Shown: one piece after another, positions 25,084 through 35,000 of the stretch
Layout of the letters: the number at the start of each line of letters is the position of its first letter
How positions within the stretch are numbered: position 1 is the stretch's first letter
From: Merismopedia glauca CCAP 1448/3
GTDB taxonomy: Bacteria > Cyanobacteriota > Cyanobacteriia > Cyanobacteriales > CCAP-1448
Direction of reading: 5' to 3'
Length of the DNA: 64,000 nucleotides
Assembly (NCBI RefSeq): GCF_003003775.1
Contig: NZ_PVWJ01000001.1
Coordinates: 1-64,000, forward strand
Notes under the pieces: generated by a model
What the model was told of the DNA's origin: nothing
The model's database searches: none
Seen by the model: the letters and a program-made list of their open reading frames with translations, nothing else
Made by a program: the position numbers and the translations under genes

Positions 25084-26118
25084 ATGTTAATTCTGGCAGG
25101 CGATATCGGCGGTACTAAAACTATCCTCAGATTAGTCAAGACTTCAGAGTCAAGTTCTCAACTCGAAACATTGGCTGAAAAACAGTATCCCAGCCAAGAG
25201 TTTCCCGATCTAGTACCAATGGTGCGGCAGTTTTTACAAGGGGTAGATGTACTGACTCCAGATGTTGCTTGTTTTGGCATTGCTGGCCCTGTGGTGGATG
25301 ATACAGCCCAGTTAACTAATTTAAACTGGTTTTTAGATGCACCTAGGTTACAGAGAGATTTAGGTATCTCTCAGGTGTCTTTAATTAATGACTTCGCTGC
25401 TGTTGGTTACGGAGTTTTGGGGTTAGAACCCACAGATATACACACACTGCAACCTGGAAAGCCAAAACCAGGTGCGCCTATAGCTGTAATTGGTGCTGGA
25501 ACTGGATTAGGGCATTGTTTTTTGATTCCCCAAGGAGATAGCTATCAGGTTTTTAGTTCCGAAGGGGGACACGCAGATTTTTCTCCCCGCAATCAGTGGG
25601 AATTTCAGCTATTAGAATATATTTTAGAAACTAAAGAGCTAGAAAGAGTTTCTATCGAGCGAGTCATATCTGGTCCTGGAATTAGTATTATTTATCAATT
25701 TTTCCGCGATTTACAGGTTAGTGATGAATCTCCAGAAATTGCTCAATTAGTCAGAAGTTGGGAAAAGCAAGCAGAAACTCCAGAAATTGAGATTAATCCG
25801 GCGGGTGCAATTGCTCAAGCTGCAATAGAAAAACGCGATCGCCTCTGTGAAGAAACTATGCGTTTGTTTGTTCAAGCTTATGGTGCGGAAGTTGGTAATT
25901 TTGCTTTGAAATTATTACCTTATGGCGGAATGTATGTCGCTGGAGGGATAGCTCCTAAAAATCTTCCTTTGCTAAAAACAGAGGGGTTTTTAGACGCTTT
26001 TGTGAATAAAGGACGAATGAAACCTTTATTAGACAGCATTCCCTTGCACATAGTACTTAATCCCAAGGTAGGATTAATCGGAGCCGCAATTCACGGCTCC
26101 CGAATTAAACTAAGCTAA
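25084..26118 (+). CDS. glk: Glucokinase
   Basis: 344 residues. Phosphate-1 motif LAGDIGGTKTILRLV, LNDFAAVGYGV, phosphate-2 VIGAGTGLGHCFL, FSSEGGHADFSPRN (sugar-binding Glu-Gly-Gly-His), VISGPGI and GGMYVAGGIAPK (adenosine motif). These are the hallmarks of the Proteobacteria/cyanobacteria-type glucokinase (Glk), which phosphorylates glucose with ATP in the cytosol. Length is normal. The gene is solitary, preceded by a heptamer tandem repeat. Confidence 0.95.
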   Translation: MLILAGDIGGTKTILRLVKTSESSSQLETLAEKQYPSQEFPDLVPMVRQFLQGVDVLTPDVACFGIAGPVVDDTAQLTNLNWFLDAPRLQRDLGISQVSLINDFAAVGYGVLGLEPTDIHTLQPGKPKPGAPIAVIGAGTGLGHCFLIPQGDSYQVFSSEGGHADFSPRNQWEFQLLEYILETKELERVSIERVISGPGISIIYQFFRDLQVSDESPEIAQLVRSWEKQAETPEIEINPAGAIAQAAIEKRDRLCEETMRLFVQAYGAEVGNFALKLLPYGGMYVAGGIAPKNLPLLKTEGFLDAFVNKGRMKPLLDSIPLHIVLNPKVGLIGAAIHGSRIKLS

Positions 26119-26153
26119 AAAACATCTAATCTGCATTATTTATAGCTCTTATG

Positions 26154-26174
26154 GGGCGGGCATCTTGCCTGCCC
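26154..26174. repeat. Palindrome GGGCGGGCA/TGCCTGCCC
   Basis: A 21-nt inverted repeat with a three-base loop in the 84-base gap between the convergent glk and permease genes; it could terminate either transcript. Confidence 0.6.
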
Positions 26175-26202
26175 AAGTTCTGCAATTTAAATGTGGCACA
26201 GC

Positions 26203-27660
26203 TTACCCTAAATTAGCCTTACTTATGCTGCTAGCCAATAAGGCAGCTTTTTCTTCTGGCGCTTTGGCGACTATTTCATGTCTACTAAAAGCCAAGAAGT
26301 AGAAAATAGATAATCCCATCACCACTGCAATTCCAATTAAACCAGGGCGATAACTTGGTTCTGAAAAGCAGGCGATAAAAGCAACTACAGCCAGAATTAA
26401 GCCCACAAATCCACCGAAAACTCCCAATGGACTGTGATAATTTTTTAGCAGTTCGGGACGGGTCATTTTTAACTTCAAGTAGCTCAGCATGACCAAAATA
26501 TAGGAAATTACCGCTCCAAATACCGACATATTCAACAAGATTGAACCGACAGCCGCATCACTGAAGATTTTAATCAGTGCAGCACAAGCTAATCCCACTC
26601 CAGCCCCCAATAATAGCGCTCGATAGGGAGTATAAGTTTTACTAGTTACGGAAATCCAACGAGGAATATATCCAGCGCGAGACATAGCAAATAAAGAGCG
26701 GGCGTAGGCAAAAGTTATGCTATGGAAGGTAGAGATCACACCACAAAGAACGGCTATATTAATCAAATAACCAGTATTGTAGTATATTTCTAAACCATAA
26801 CCTAGAGGAATAGTTGACTTACTGACAGCCATAGCTCCCCCACCAACACCACTATTAAGGATGAGAACTAAGAAAGATAAGATAATCAAAGTGAAAATCC
26901 CACTAATTAGACCTTGTGGTATGTTTTTAGCGGGATTTTCTGTTTCCTCAGCAGCTAATGGGACTTGCTCGATCGCTAGATAAAACCAAATAGCATAGGG
27001 GATAGCTCTAAATGCTCCTTCCCAGCCAAAAGGTAACCAATGAGTATTACCTGGAGTTGGTGGAATATTAAACAGTAGTTCCGTTTGAAATAATCCAGTC
27101 GTCAGCGCTGTCACAAAAAAGATGACTAACACTAAAATTGCTGATAGACATAAATACAAACTTAATTGAATCGTTTGTGACATTCCCCAAATGTTAATTG
27201 ACACAAAGATGGCATAAGCTGCTATCCAGATTACCCAAGGTGGTACTTGAGGTAAAACCGGTTGCATATAGTCACTAATACTAATAACTGTAGTTGCGAC
27301 TGTCAGGACGTATTCAATAATCAAAGCCATCCCACAAATGAAAGCCCAAAAAGGACCAAATGCTTGGCGAGTGTAGGAATAAAAACCACCTGCATGGGGA
27401 AAACTCGCTGACATTTCGGAAATGCTATAGACTAGGCAAACGTACATGATTGCCATCAAAATAGTGGCAATACCTAAGCCTACTACTCCACCTTTATCTA
27501 AACCAAAATTCCAGCCAAAGAATTCTCCCCCAATAACTGCACCTACTCCTAAACTCCAGAGTAGCCAACCATTGGCATTACCTTTCAGCTTTCGCTGTCT
27601 TAAGTAACTTTCGTGAACTTTTTCGTAAGAAACTAGTCCTAAATTATTTGCTCTTAACAT
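26203..27660 (-). CDS. APC-superfamily amino acid/amine permease (ethanolamine permease-like)
   Basis: 485 residues with about 12 hydrophobic segments. The N-terminal block SLGVGAVIGGEFFGWNFGL is the substrate-binding first helix of the APC fold and resembles the EutP/Eat ethanolamine permease group; SEMSASFPHAGGFYSYTRQAFG is the conserved second block. It sits in the inner membrane. It lies 125 bases downstream of the PLP decarboxylase gene on the same strand, so they probably form an operon in which the permease moves the decarboxylase substrate or product. Confidence 0.85.
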   Translation of the reverse strand: MLRANNLGLVSYEKVHESYLRQRKLKGNANGWLLWSLGVGAVIGGEFFGWNFGLDKGGVVGLGIATILMAIMYVCLVYSISEMSASFPHAGGFYSYTRQAFGPFWAFICGMALIIEYVLTVATTVISISDYMQPVLPQVPPWVIWIAAYAIFVSINIWGMSQTIQLSLYLCLSAILVLVIFFVTALTTGLFQTELLFNIPPTPGNTHWLPFGWEGAFRAIPYAIWFYLAIEQVPLAAEETENPAKNIPQGLISGIFTLIILSFLVLILNSGVGGGAMAVSKSTIPLGYGLEIYYNTGYLINIAVLCGVISTFHSITFAYARSLFAMSRAGYIPRWISVTSKTYTPYRALLLGAGVGLACAALIKIFSDAAVGSILLNMSVFGAVISYILVMLSYLKLKMTRPELLKNYHSPLGVFGGFVGLILAVVAFIACFSEPSYRPGLIGIAVVMGLSIFYFLAFSRHEIVAKAPEEKAALLASSISKANLG

Positions 27661-27785
27661 AATTAGCTATTGCCAAAACTATACTATCGATCGCCAGTTG
27701 CTAAATAGACCTAAGCATCAAAATATTGATATCTCAACTACGTGGAGTAACTAAGTCTCCAGTTGCTGTTTAGAATTGGTATTAG

Positions 27786-28913
27786 TTATACAATTGTTCT
27801 TGCTGGTTTTAAAATCCCGATTTCTTCTAAAAACGTATCTAGTAGCATTTTTGTATGATTTTGCATCACAATAATATGGGCAATATTGCCATAAGTAGCT
27901 AATTGCCATTTGGACTCGATCGCTTTTCCAGGACGATTGAAAACTACGGTAGTAGAAAAATCGTTTAATAAAGCCTTTTCGTCACTGTGTTTCAGGGAAT
28001 TGTAGAGATGCTCAGCCCGTTGGCGACAAATATTAACCTCTTCCGAAAATAGGTGTTGCTTTCTTTCAATTGCATCCCAAAGTAAGACTGGAGTTATTCC
28101 ATTTCTACTGCCCATAATGGTAGTATCAGTAGAACCAATGTATTCCACATCAAAGGATTGAACTTGAGATTTACGAGCAATAACCACTCCACAAGGAATT
28201 GGCGAACCGATAAATTTATGCCCGCTAATTGCTAAAGAACCAATGGGATAGCGCTCAAAATCTAAAGGCGTGGCTCCTTTCATGTAAGGAACAAACATTC
28301 CTGCTAAAGCTCCATCAACGTGGATGTGGAAGCGGTTAATTTTGAGATCTTCTAATATCTCTACTACTTTGCCTACATCATCTACTGCACCTTTGACTGT
28401 ACTACCAACATTTAAGTTAATAATTGCTGGAGGGTTTCTATTAGTAGCAAGGACTTGATGTAAGGCTGAATAATCAATTTCGCCATTACTTTGAGAGCGA
28501 ATTTGCACGAATGGTAAACGGAACATCCGAGAGGCTTTGACAACTGAATAATGAGAATCTTCAGAACCATACAAGATTCCGTTAGGATAGAGTTCGCGGG
28601 CTAATAGCAAACCGTAAAGATTCCCTTCTGTTCCTCCGGCTGTAACGTAACCCCAAGAATCCTCTTGAGGTAAATTATACAATCTGGAGAAAAATCCGAT
28701 CACCTCCCGTTCAAAATCTTTAGAATTGATGCCATAATTACCTTCAACGAAAGGATCGCCGAGGTTAATAACTGCATACTGTAAAAGTTCAATTAGGTGT
28801 TGGTAGTTAAACTCTAAGTTAAAAGGATAACCAGTATGTACTTCTGATTTTTGTCTTAACCTTTCTAATAAAAGTTTAATAGAGAGTTTGGCAGATAAAG
28901 TAGACGTACTCAT
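27786..28913 (-). CDS. PLP-dependent group II decarboxylase (histidine/serine decarboxylase-like)
   Basis: 375 residues. Blocks: NLGDPFVEGNYGINSKDFER, GYVTAGGTEGNLYGLLLAR, HYSVVKASRMF, HVDGALAGMF, SGHKFIGSPIPCGVVIAR with the PLP Lys in SGHK, and GSRNG. These match the PLP-dependent histidine decarboxylases and the closely related plant serine decarboxylase; both substrates are possible. With the ethanolamine-permease-like neighbour, serine to ethanolamine is attractive, histidine to histamine equally possible. Cytosolic, normal length. Confidence 0.85.
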   Translation of the reverse strand: MSTSTLSAKLSIKLLLERLRQKSEVHTGYPFNLEFNYQHLIELLQYAVINLGDPFVEGNYGINSKDFEREVIGFFSRLYNLPQEDSWGYVTAGGTEGNLYGLLLARELYPNGILYGSEDSHYSVVKASRMFRLPFVQIRSQSNGEIDYSALHQVLATNRNPPAIINLNVGSTVKGAVDDVGKVVEILEDLKINRFHIHVDGALAGMFVPYMKGATPLDFERYPIGSLAISGHKFIGSPIPCGVVIARKSQVQSFDVEYIGSTDTTIMGSRNGITPVLLWDAIERKQHLFSEEVNICRQRAEHLYNSLKHSDEKALLNDFSTTVVFNRPGKAIESKWQLATYGNIAHIIVMQNHTKMLLDTFLEEIGILKPARTIV

Positions 28914-29040
28914 AAGCTATGGCTGAGAGCATTAAATGACTATATATTTAAGTGTGTAATATATTACCTAAACTCTCATCCGTATAAATACAGAAATAGC
29001 TACCTGTCAATCTTGGGAGTAGGGAGGTTTTACTGAATTA

Positions 29041-29078
29041 AGGAAGAAGGGAAGAGGGAAGAAGGAAGAAGGAAGAGG
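29041..29078. repeat. Heptamer tandem repeat GGAAGAA/GGAAGAG
   Basis: An array of GGAAGAA, GGGAAGA and GGAAGAG units between the decarboxylase and a sugar-binding lipoprotein gene, ending at the latter's stop codon. Same family as 42161-42292. Confidence 0.8.
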
Positions 29079-29079
29079 T

Positions 29080-30372
29080 TTACTTGAAAATTAAGTCTAA
29101 GCGTTGTTGTGCCGTTTGGAGAGCTTGTTGAGGAGAATTTCGATTGAGCAAGACTGATTCGATCGCTCTTCCCAGGCGATCTGAGAGCCGAGAATAACCT
29201 GGAAACAGAGGACGTGATCGCCCGTATTGAGCCTGTTCTAAAAATACCCTAACTGCTGGCTGTTCTTGTGTAAAATCTCGGTATTTTTCACTATTTCTCG
29301 CCTTTAAATTAACTGGTAAATATCCAGTTCCCATCGCCCATTCGGTTTGAAATTCTTCACTAAGAACGTATTCTAGAAACTTCAAAGCTGCTTGTTCTTT
29401 AACTGAATTGGTTTTGAACAAAAACAGGTTTTCTCCCCCAATTCCGGTAGCCGATTTGACACCTTTAGGGATAGGAAAAACACTGAAATCGACACCTGTA
29501 GCGGCTAATTGCGCTAAAGTCCAAGGTCCTGTAATTTGCATGGCAACTTTACCAGCTAAAAAGCCATCGGTTTCAAAACCTCGTTCTGGTAAAGACAAAA
29601 TTGCCGAACCGTCTTGAATCAAATTTTGCCAGAATTGGAGAGCGGCGATCGCCCCTTGATTGACTAATGTTGGTTGTTCCGTCTTCACATCAACTATTTC
29701 TCCGCCACCAGCCCACATAAAAGGCAGCCAGAGGAACACGGCGAACTCCCCCTTACCCAAAGGTAAAACCAGCCCGTGCTGGTCAATTTTGCCATCGCTG
29801 TTGGTATCTTTGGTGAGGCGACGGGCGACCTCGCGAAACTCATCCCAAGTCTTGGGTAATTCAGTAATTCCAGCAGCTTTGAATAAACTGGGGCGATAGA
29901 AAACAGCCGTATTATTAGTTGCAAACGGGATTGACCAGGTTTGACCGCGATATTGCATACCTTCCCACAAAGACGGGTCAATTTCCTCTTTTAGAGGACT
30001 TTTTGTCAGCCAATCATCTAAAGGGCGAATTCCATCTAATTCTACTAACTGTCCGGTAATAGTCGAATTAAACCACAATAACTCAGGCGGGGCATTGCCA
30101 ACTACTGCGGCTAAAATTTTGGGCAATTGCTGGTCTGCTTGCCCCACATACAAAGATTCTACCTGAATTTCTGGGTGTTGCTGGTTGAATCTATCTACGA
30201 GTTTTTGCAATATATCTCGGTTAGCAGGTGGATTGACCCCCTGCCATAACGTCAAATGAACTACATTAGGGGTTTCTGTATCTGTTGATAGCCATTGACA
30301 CCCCGTCAAACTCATCAGACAGATTCCCAAAACTAGCCAACGAGTCAAACCACGCCAGAAATTTCCGAACAT
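29080..30372 (-). CDS. ABC transporter sugar-binding lipoprotein (family 1)
   Basis: 430 residues from the ATG at 30372 (a TTG at 30381 is also in frame). A signal peptide ends in the lipobox LTGC. The mature part is an UgpB/MalE-type solute-binding protein: LTLWQGVNPPANRDILQKLV, PPELLWFNS, ELPKTWDEFREVARRLT, GKVAMQITGPWTLA, LKFLEYVLSEEFQTEWA. It binds a sugar or glycerophosphodiester outside the inner membrane. No permease or ATPase gene adjoins. It is divergent from a second binding protein 83 bases away. Confidence 0.88.
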   Translation of the reverse strand: MFGNFWRGLTRWLVLGICLMSLTGCQWLSTDTETPNVVHLTLWQGVNPPANRDILQKLVDRFNQQHPEIQVESLYVGQADQQLPKILAAVVGNAPPELLWFNSTITGQLVELDGIRPLDDWLTKSPLKEEIDPSLWEGMQYRGQTWSIPFATNNTAVFYRPSLFKAAGITELPKTWDEFREVARRLTKDTNSDGKIDQHGLVLPLGKGEFAVFLWLPFMWAGGGEIVDVKTEQPTLVNQGAIAALQFWQNLIQDGSAILSLPERGFETDGFLAGKVAMQITGPWTLAQLAATGVDFSVFPIPKGVKSATGIGGENLFLFKTNSVKEQAALKFLEYVLSEEFQTEWAMGTGYLPVNLKARNSEKYRDFTQEQPAVRVFLEQAQYGRSRPLFPGYSRLSDRLGRAIESVLLNRNSPQQALQTAQQRLDLIFK

Positions 30373-30455
30373 CTGGAACAAAAGCTCAATAGTTTAGATC
30401 TCAAGATACAATCTTATTCACCTCACACACAAGCCGAAGCCGGAGAAGAATTTCT

Positions 30456-31724
30456 ATGAAATTAATTAATTATTTTTCTAGAAGTTTCTTGAGCTTAATT
30501 TTGATTTCTACCTTTGTATTTGCTGGGTGTACTTCTTCGCAACGAGATGCGCGATCGCCTAAAACCATTCTAACTCTCGCCGGATGGCAAAGCACTCCCC
30601 AAGAAAAACAAGCTTTACAAAAATTGATTCAAGATTTTGAGACAGAAAATCCTGAAATTGACGTTCAATACGAGACAATCAACTCTCAATATATGGACGT
30701 AATTCAAACCAGATTGGCTGGAGATAATGCCCCAGATATTTTCTATTTAGATGCCTTAGAAGCGCCAGCTTTAATTAAACAAGGAGTTTTAGAACCTTTA
30801 GATAGTTATATTCCTAAAAACTTTGCTCTGGAAGACTTTGAACCATCTTTAATTAAAGCTTTCAAATACCAAGATAAAATCTACGGCATCCCGAAAGATT
30901 TTTCCACTCTCGCCTTATTTTATAATCGCAAGTTATTGGCATCAGCCGGAATAACGCAACCGCCCAAAACCTGGACAGAATTATTAGAATTTTCTAAAAA
31001 GCTGACCCTGACATCTTCAAATAAAACAACACGATATGGCTTAGGAATTTCTCCAGAATTAGCCCGACAATATTTTACTATTAAAGCTTTTGGAGGCGAG
31101 TTAATTAATCAAGAAGGTGAGGCTGTCTTTGCTGAATCTAATGCTATTAAAGGCTTGCAATTAATAGTAGATCAATATCAAAAAGATAAATCTTCTATCC
31201 AACCTGCTGATGTTGGCGCTAATTCTGGTAGCGATTTATTTGGTCAAGGTAAAGCTGCTATGGCGATCGAAGGACCTTGGGCAATTCCTTATCTAAAAGA
31301 GAATTTTCCTAATTTAGAATTTGCTACAGCCGAAGTTCCAACTATTAATAATAAAAAGGGAACGATGGCGTATACGGTTGCTTATGTCATGAATAAAGCT
31401 GCGAAAAATAAAGAAGTTTCGTGGAAGCTGATCGATTATTTAACTAACAAATCGGGCATGAAAAAGTGGGCGAGTTCTGGCTTGGTTTTACCGAGTCGTA
31501 AATCGACTTTGGCAGAAATTAATTACGACAAAGATCCTTTATATAGCCCTTTTGTTCGCGGTGCTAGCTATGCAACTATTTGGCAAGCTGGAGATAATTT
31601 ACCGATTATTATGAATAATTTTAATAATCAATTTCTCAGTGCAATTTTAGGTCAACAATCTTTATCGGATGCGATGCAAAAGGCTCAAGATACTGCTAAT
31701 AAAGAAATTAAAGCGATTCAGTAG
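30456..31724 (+). CDS. ABC transporter sugar-binding lipoprotein (family 1), second copy
   Basis: 422 residues; GGAGAAG precedes the ATG. Lipobox VFAGC at about residue 24. Blocks LTLAGWQSTPQEKQALQKLI, APDIFYLDALEAP, QPPKTWTELLEFSKKLT, GKAAMAIEGPWAIPYL and WKLIDYLTNKSGMKKWAS match the same family as the divergent neighbour but the two are clearly diverged. It would deliver a sugar to an ABC permease encoded elsewhere. The AT-rich 83-base space shared by the two genes must hold both promoters. Confidence 0.88.
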   Translation: MKLINYFSRSFLSLILISTFVFAGCTSSQRDARSPKTILTLAGWQSTPQEKQALQKLIQDFETENPEIDVQYETINSQYMDVIQTRLAGDNAPDIFYLDALEAPALIKQGVLEPLDSYIPKNFALEDFEPSLIKAFKYQDKIYGIPKDFSTLALFYNRKLLASAGITQPPKTWTELLEFSKKLTLTSSNKTTRYGLGISPELARQYFTIKAFGGELINQEGEAVFAESNAIKGLQLIVDQYQKDKSSIQPADVGANSGSDLFGQGKAAMAIEGPWAIPYLKENFPNLEFATAEVPTINNKKGTMAYTVAYVMNKAAKNKEVSWKLIDYLTNKSGMKKWASSGLVLPSRKSTLAEINYDKDPLYSPFVRGASYATIWQAGDNLPIIMNNFNNQFLSAILGQQSLSDAMQKAQDTANKEIKAIQ

Positions 31725-32061
31725 GCTTATACCAATTTACTAAATAAAGGGTGTTGGGTTTCCTATCGTCAACCCAACCTACTTACGGCAAAACCTAGCT
31801 CCCACCACTCCGACTGGAGCAGCAGCAGCTAGGTATACTAACCCAACCTAAGATTATAGATTGGATTTAATACTTAAATAATAGCAAATATATTTAGATA
31901 ATGCAAGTATTTTTAGTGAAAAAACTGTGTTTTAATTGTAAATTATTTTAAACAATTTATTATTGAGAAAATTGAAGGTTAATTTAGATCGATAGAGAAA
32001 GATCTCAACTCTTGCGATCGCTGCTACACTCTAACTGAAAAGACCTGAGTAACTAGCGCCG
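31725..32061. other. 337-base intergenic region with palindromes
   Basis: It holds an ATACCAATTTAC end like those of the MITE-like elements (31729), a palindrome GTTGGGTT/AACCCAAC (31753-31778), and an inverted pair CCTAGCT/AGCTAGG (31794-31833). The remainder, 31860-32040, is very AT-rich and probably contains the smc promoter. No gene was found. Confidence 0.5.
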
Positions 32062-35000
32062 ATGGTATATATCAAGCGCGTTGAATTATCTAACTTCAAA
32101 TCCTTTGGCGGTACGACAGCTATTCCGTTTTTACCAGGATTTACCGTCGTTTCCGGGCCAAATGGTTCGGGAAAATCGAATATATTGGATGCATTATTGT
32201 TTGCGCTAGGGCTTTCTAGTTCTAAAGGAATGCGCGCCGATCGCTTACCCGATTTGGTGAATAATAATCAAAGTCAGCGCCGCACAGTGGAAACAAGTGT
32301 TACTGTCACGTTTGATTTGGAAGGCGAGAATCGGGAATCGGGAATCGGGAATCGGGAATCGGGGGAAGAGAAAGACAAAGGAGATAACGACGAACACCCA
32401 ACACCGAACTCTTTACCCAATCAACAATCAACAATCAACAATCAACAATCCTCAGAATGGACTATTACTCGCAAACTCCGAGTTACTGCCCAAGGGAGTT
32501 ATACCTCTAATTATTACCTGAATGGGGAATCTTGTACTCTGACGGAATTGCATGAAAAGTTGAACGATTTGCGGGTTTACCCAGAAGGCTACAACGTGGT
32601 TTTGCAAGGGGATGTGACGAGTATTATTTCGATGAATGCTCGCGAACGAAGGGAAATCATTGATGAATTGGCGGGAGTAGCCGCATTTGACCGCAAAATT
32701 GTGCAAGCAAAGAGAACTTTAGAAGAAGTTAAGGAAACCGAAGATAAATGTCGGATTGTGGAAGCTGAGTTAGTTAGTCAACGCGATCGCCTGTCGCAAG
32801 ATCGCATTAAAGCCGAAAAGTATCAGAAACTCCGCGCCGAACTTCAAGAAAAGACGATTTGGGCAGCAGTCATTAAATGGCGACAGTTGAGGGCGCAAAA
32901 ATGGCAATTACAAGAGCAAATCGCCTTGGGCGATCGCCAGCAAAGCGAGATCGCGACTCAACTGACTCACATCAAGCAGGAAATAGAAGTCAGCAGTCAG
33001 AAACTGGAGCAACTCAATACCTTAGTTAAATCTTTGGGTGAAGAAGAACTATTAAAGGTACAATCCACCCTAGCCAACCAAGAAGCGGAACTGAGACAGC
33101 AACAGCGACAGCAGCAAGAACTAGAAAATGCGATCGCTCAACATCAAACCTACATTCGCCAAACCCAGCCAGAAATTGACAGCTACGAGCAAAAGTTACA
33201 AGAAATTGCTAGCAGCGCTCAAATCCAAGGCAATCTAATTCTCAATCTGCGTCAAGCTAGAGATAGCGCCAAACAGAAACTAGAAACGACTAAAGAGCAG
33301 GGAAATGCGATCGCCTCTGCTTCTGAAGCTTGGGTACAGCAACAAACCGCCCTATCGCGCCAAATAGAAACCTTACTCCAACAAATTGAACCCCAACGCA
33401 CCGAACAAGCCCAACTAGCAGAACGTCACGCCCAGTTAACTCAAAAAATCTCCGAACAAACCCAACTTTTAGAGTTTTCCACCCCCGAACTCTTCGCCAA
33501 AGAAGTCTATGAAGGAGATTTATCCAGACAACTCACCGCTATTACCCAGCAAGTTCAATCCCTAGCTGCGACTATAGCCACCCAAGAAGCCCAACTCAAA
33601 ACCCATCAAGAAACCCAAAAACGCCTGTTACTAGAACAAAGAGATAAACAGCGTCAGCTAGACAAACTAGAAGCCCAAGCCCAAGCCCAACAGGAAGCCC
33701 AAGGTACAAATGCCACCATTACCATCAAAGAAGCCCGAATTCAAGGAGTTTGCGGACTAGTCGCCCAATTGGGAACCGTCGAACCCCGCTATCAATTAGC
33801 CTTAGAAATCGCTGCGGGAGCAAGATTAGCCAATTTAGTCGTCGAAAGCGATGTCGTCGCTGCTGAAGCGATACAATTACTCAAGCAAAAGCGCGCTGGA
33901 AGAGTTACTTTCCTTCCCCTGAACAAAATCCGCCCACCGCGCTTTAATCCCAATGCAGCTTTGAATCATACGCGGGGATTTGTAGACTATGCGGTAAATC
34001 TAATCGACTACGAATCTCGCTATCAGGATGTATTTTCCTACATTTTTGGCAATACAGTCGTTTTTGAAGCCTTGGAACCCGCCCGCAGCTACCTGGGAGA
34101 ATATCGCATTGTCACTTTAGATGGGGAATTATTAGAAACTAGTGGTGCGATGACTGGTGGAAGCATTTCTCAGCGTTCCAGCTTGCATTTTGGAACTGGA
34201 GATCTAGCAGAATCTGAAGAAGCCAGAACTTTAAGAGAACGTTTGGGCGAAATAGAAGTCATCTTGGAAAAATCTACTGAGCAAATAGAGACAATTAGCC
34301 AAGAAGATCGACGTTTGAGTCAAGATTTAGCCGAAGCTAGGGGTCAATATCGAGAAAGCGAACTCCAACTTCAGCAAACCCAGAAAGAAATCGCCAGCAT
34401 TACCAGCCAACAAACCCAAGTGCGATCGCAATTAGAGCAAAATCAGAAAAACTTCGCTCTATCTCAACACCGCTTGCAAACCATTGAAACAGAATTACCA
34501 GCCTTAGAAAATCAATTACAATCCTGCCGGATCGAGCTAAAAGAACTAGAAGACACCCAAACCACCGAAGAATGGCAAAAAATCCGGTTAATTATTCAAA
34601 CCCAAGAAGCCCAACTCCAAGAAATCGAGCAACAGCTTAAAGCAGCCCAATTACAGCAAAAAGAAGCCCAAAATCAGCAACAAAGACTACAAGACCAAAT
34701 AGATCGAGCTAGAGAACAAATCGCCACACGCGATCGCCAACAAATTGAACAAGAGGAACAGTTAAACCTCAATAGCGCCCAGCAACTCGAACTGATCGCC
34801 GAAATTAAGGAAATCCAAGCTGGATTAAAGGAATTAGAACAGCGACTGGGGCAAGAAAAACAAGAACGCGATCGCCAAGAGCAAACCTGGCGTTCTCTCA
34901 CCCAAACCCACCAAGAACAAGAGTGGAAGCTCGAAAAACTCAAAGAGACGCTGATTCATCAAAAAGAACAACTCACCACCCTGGAAGCCGAACTAGTCGC

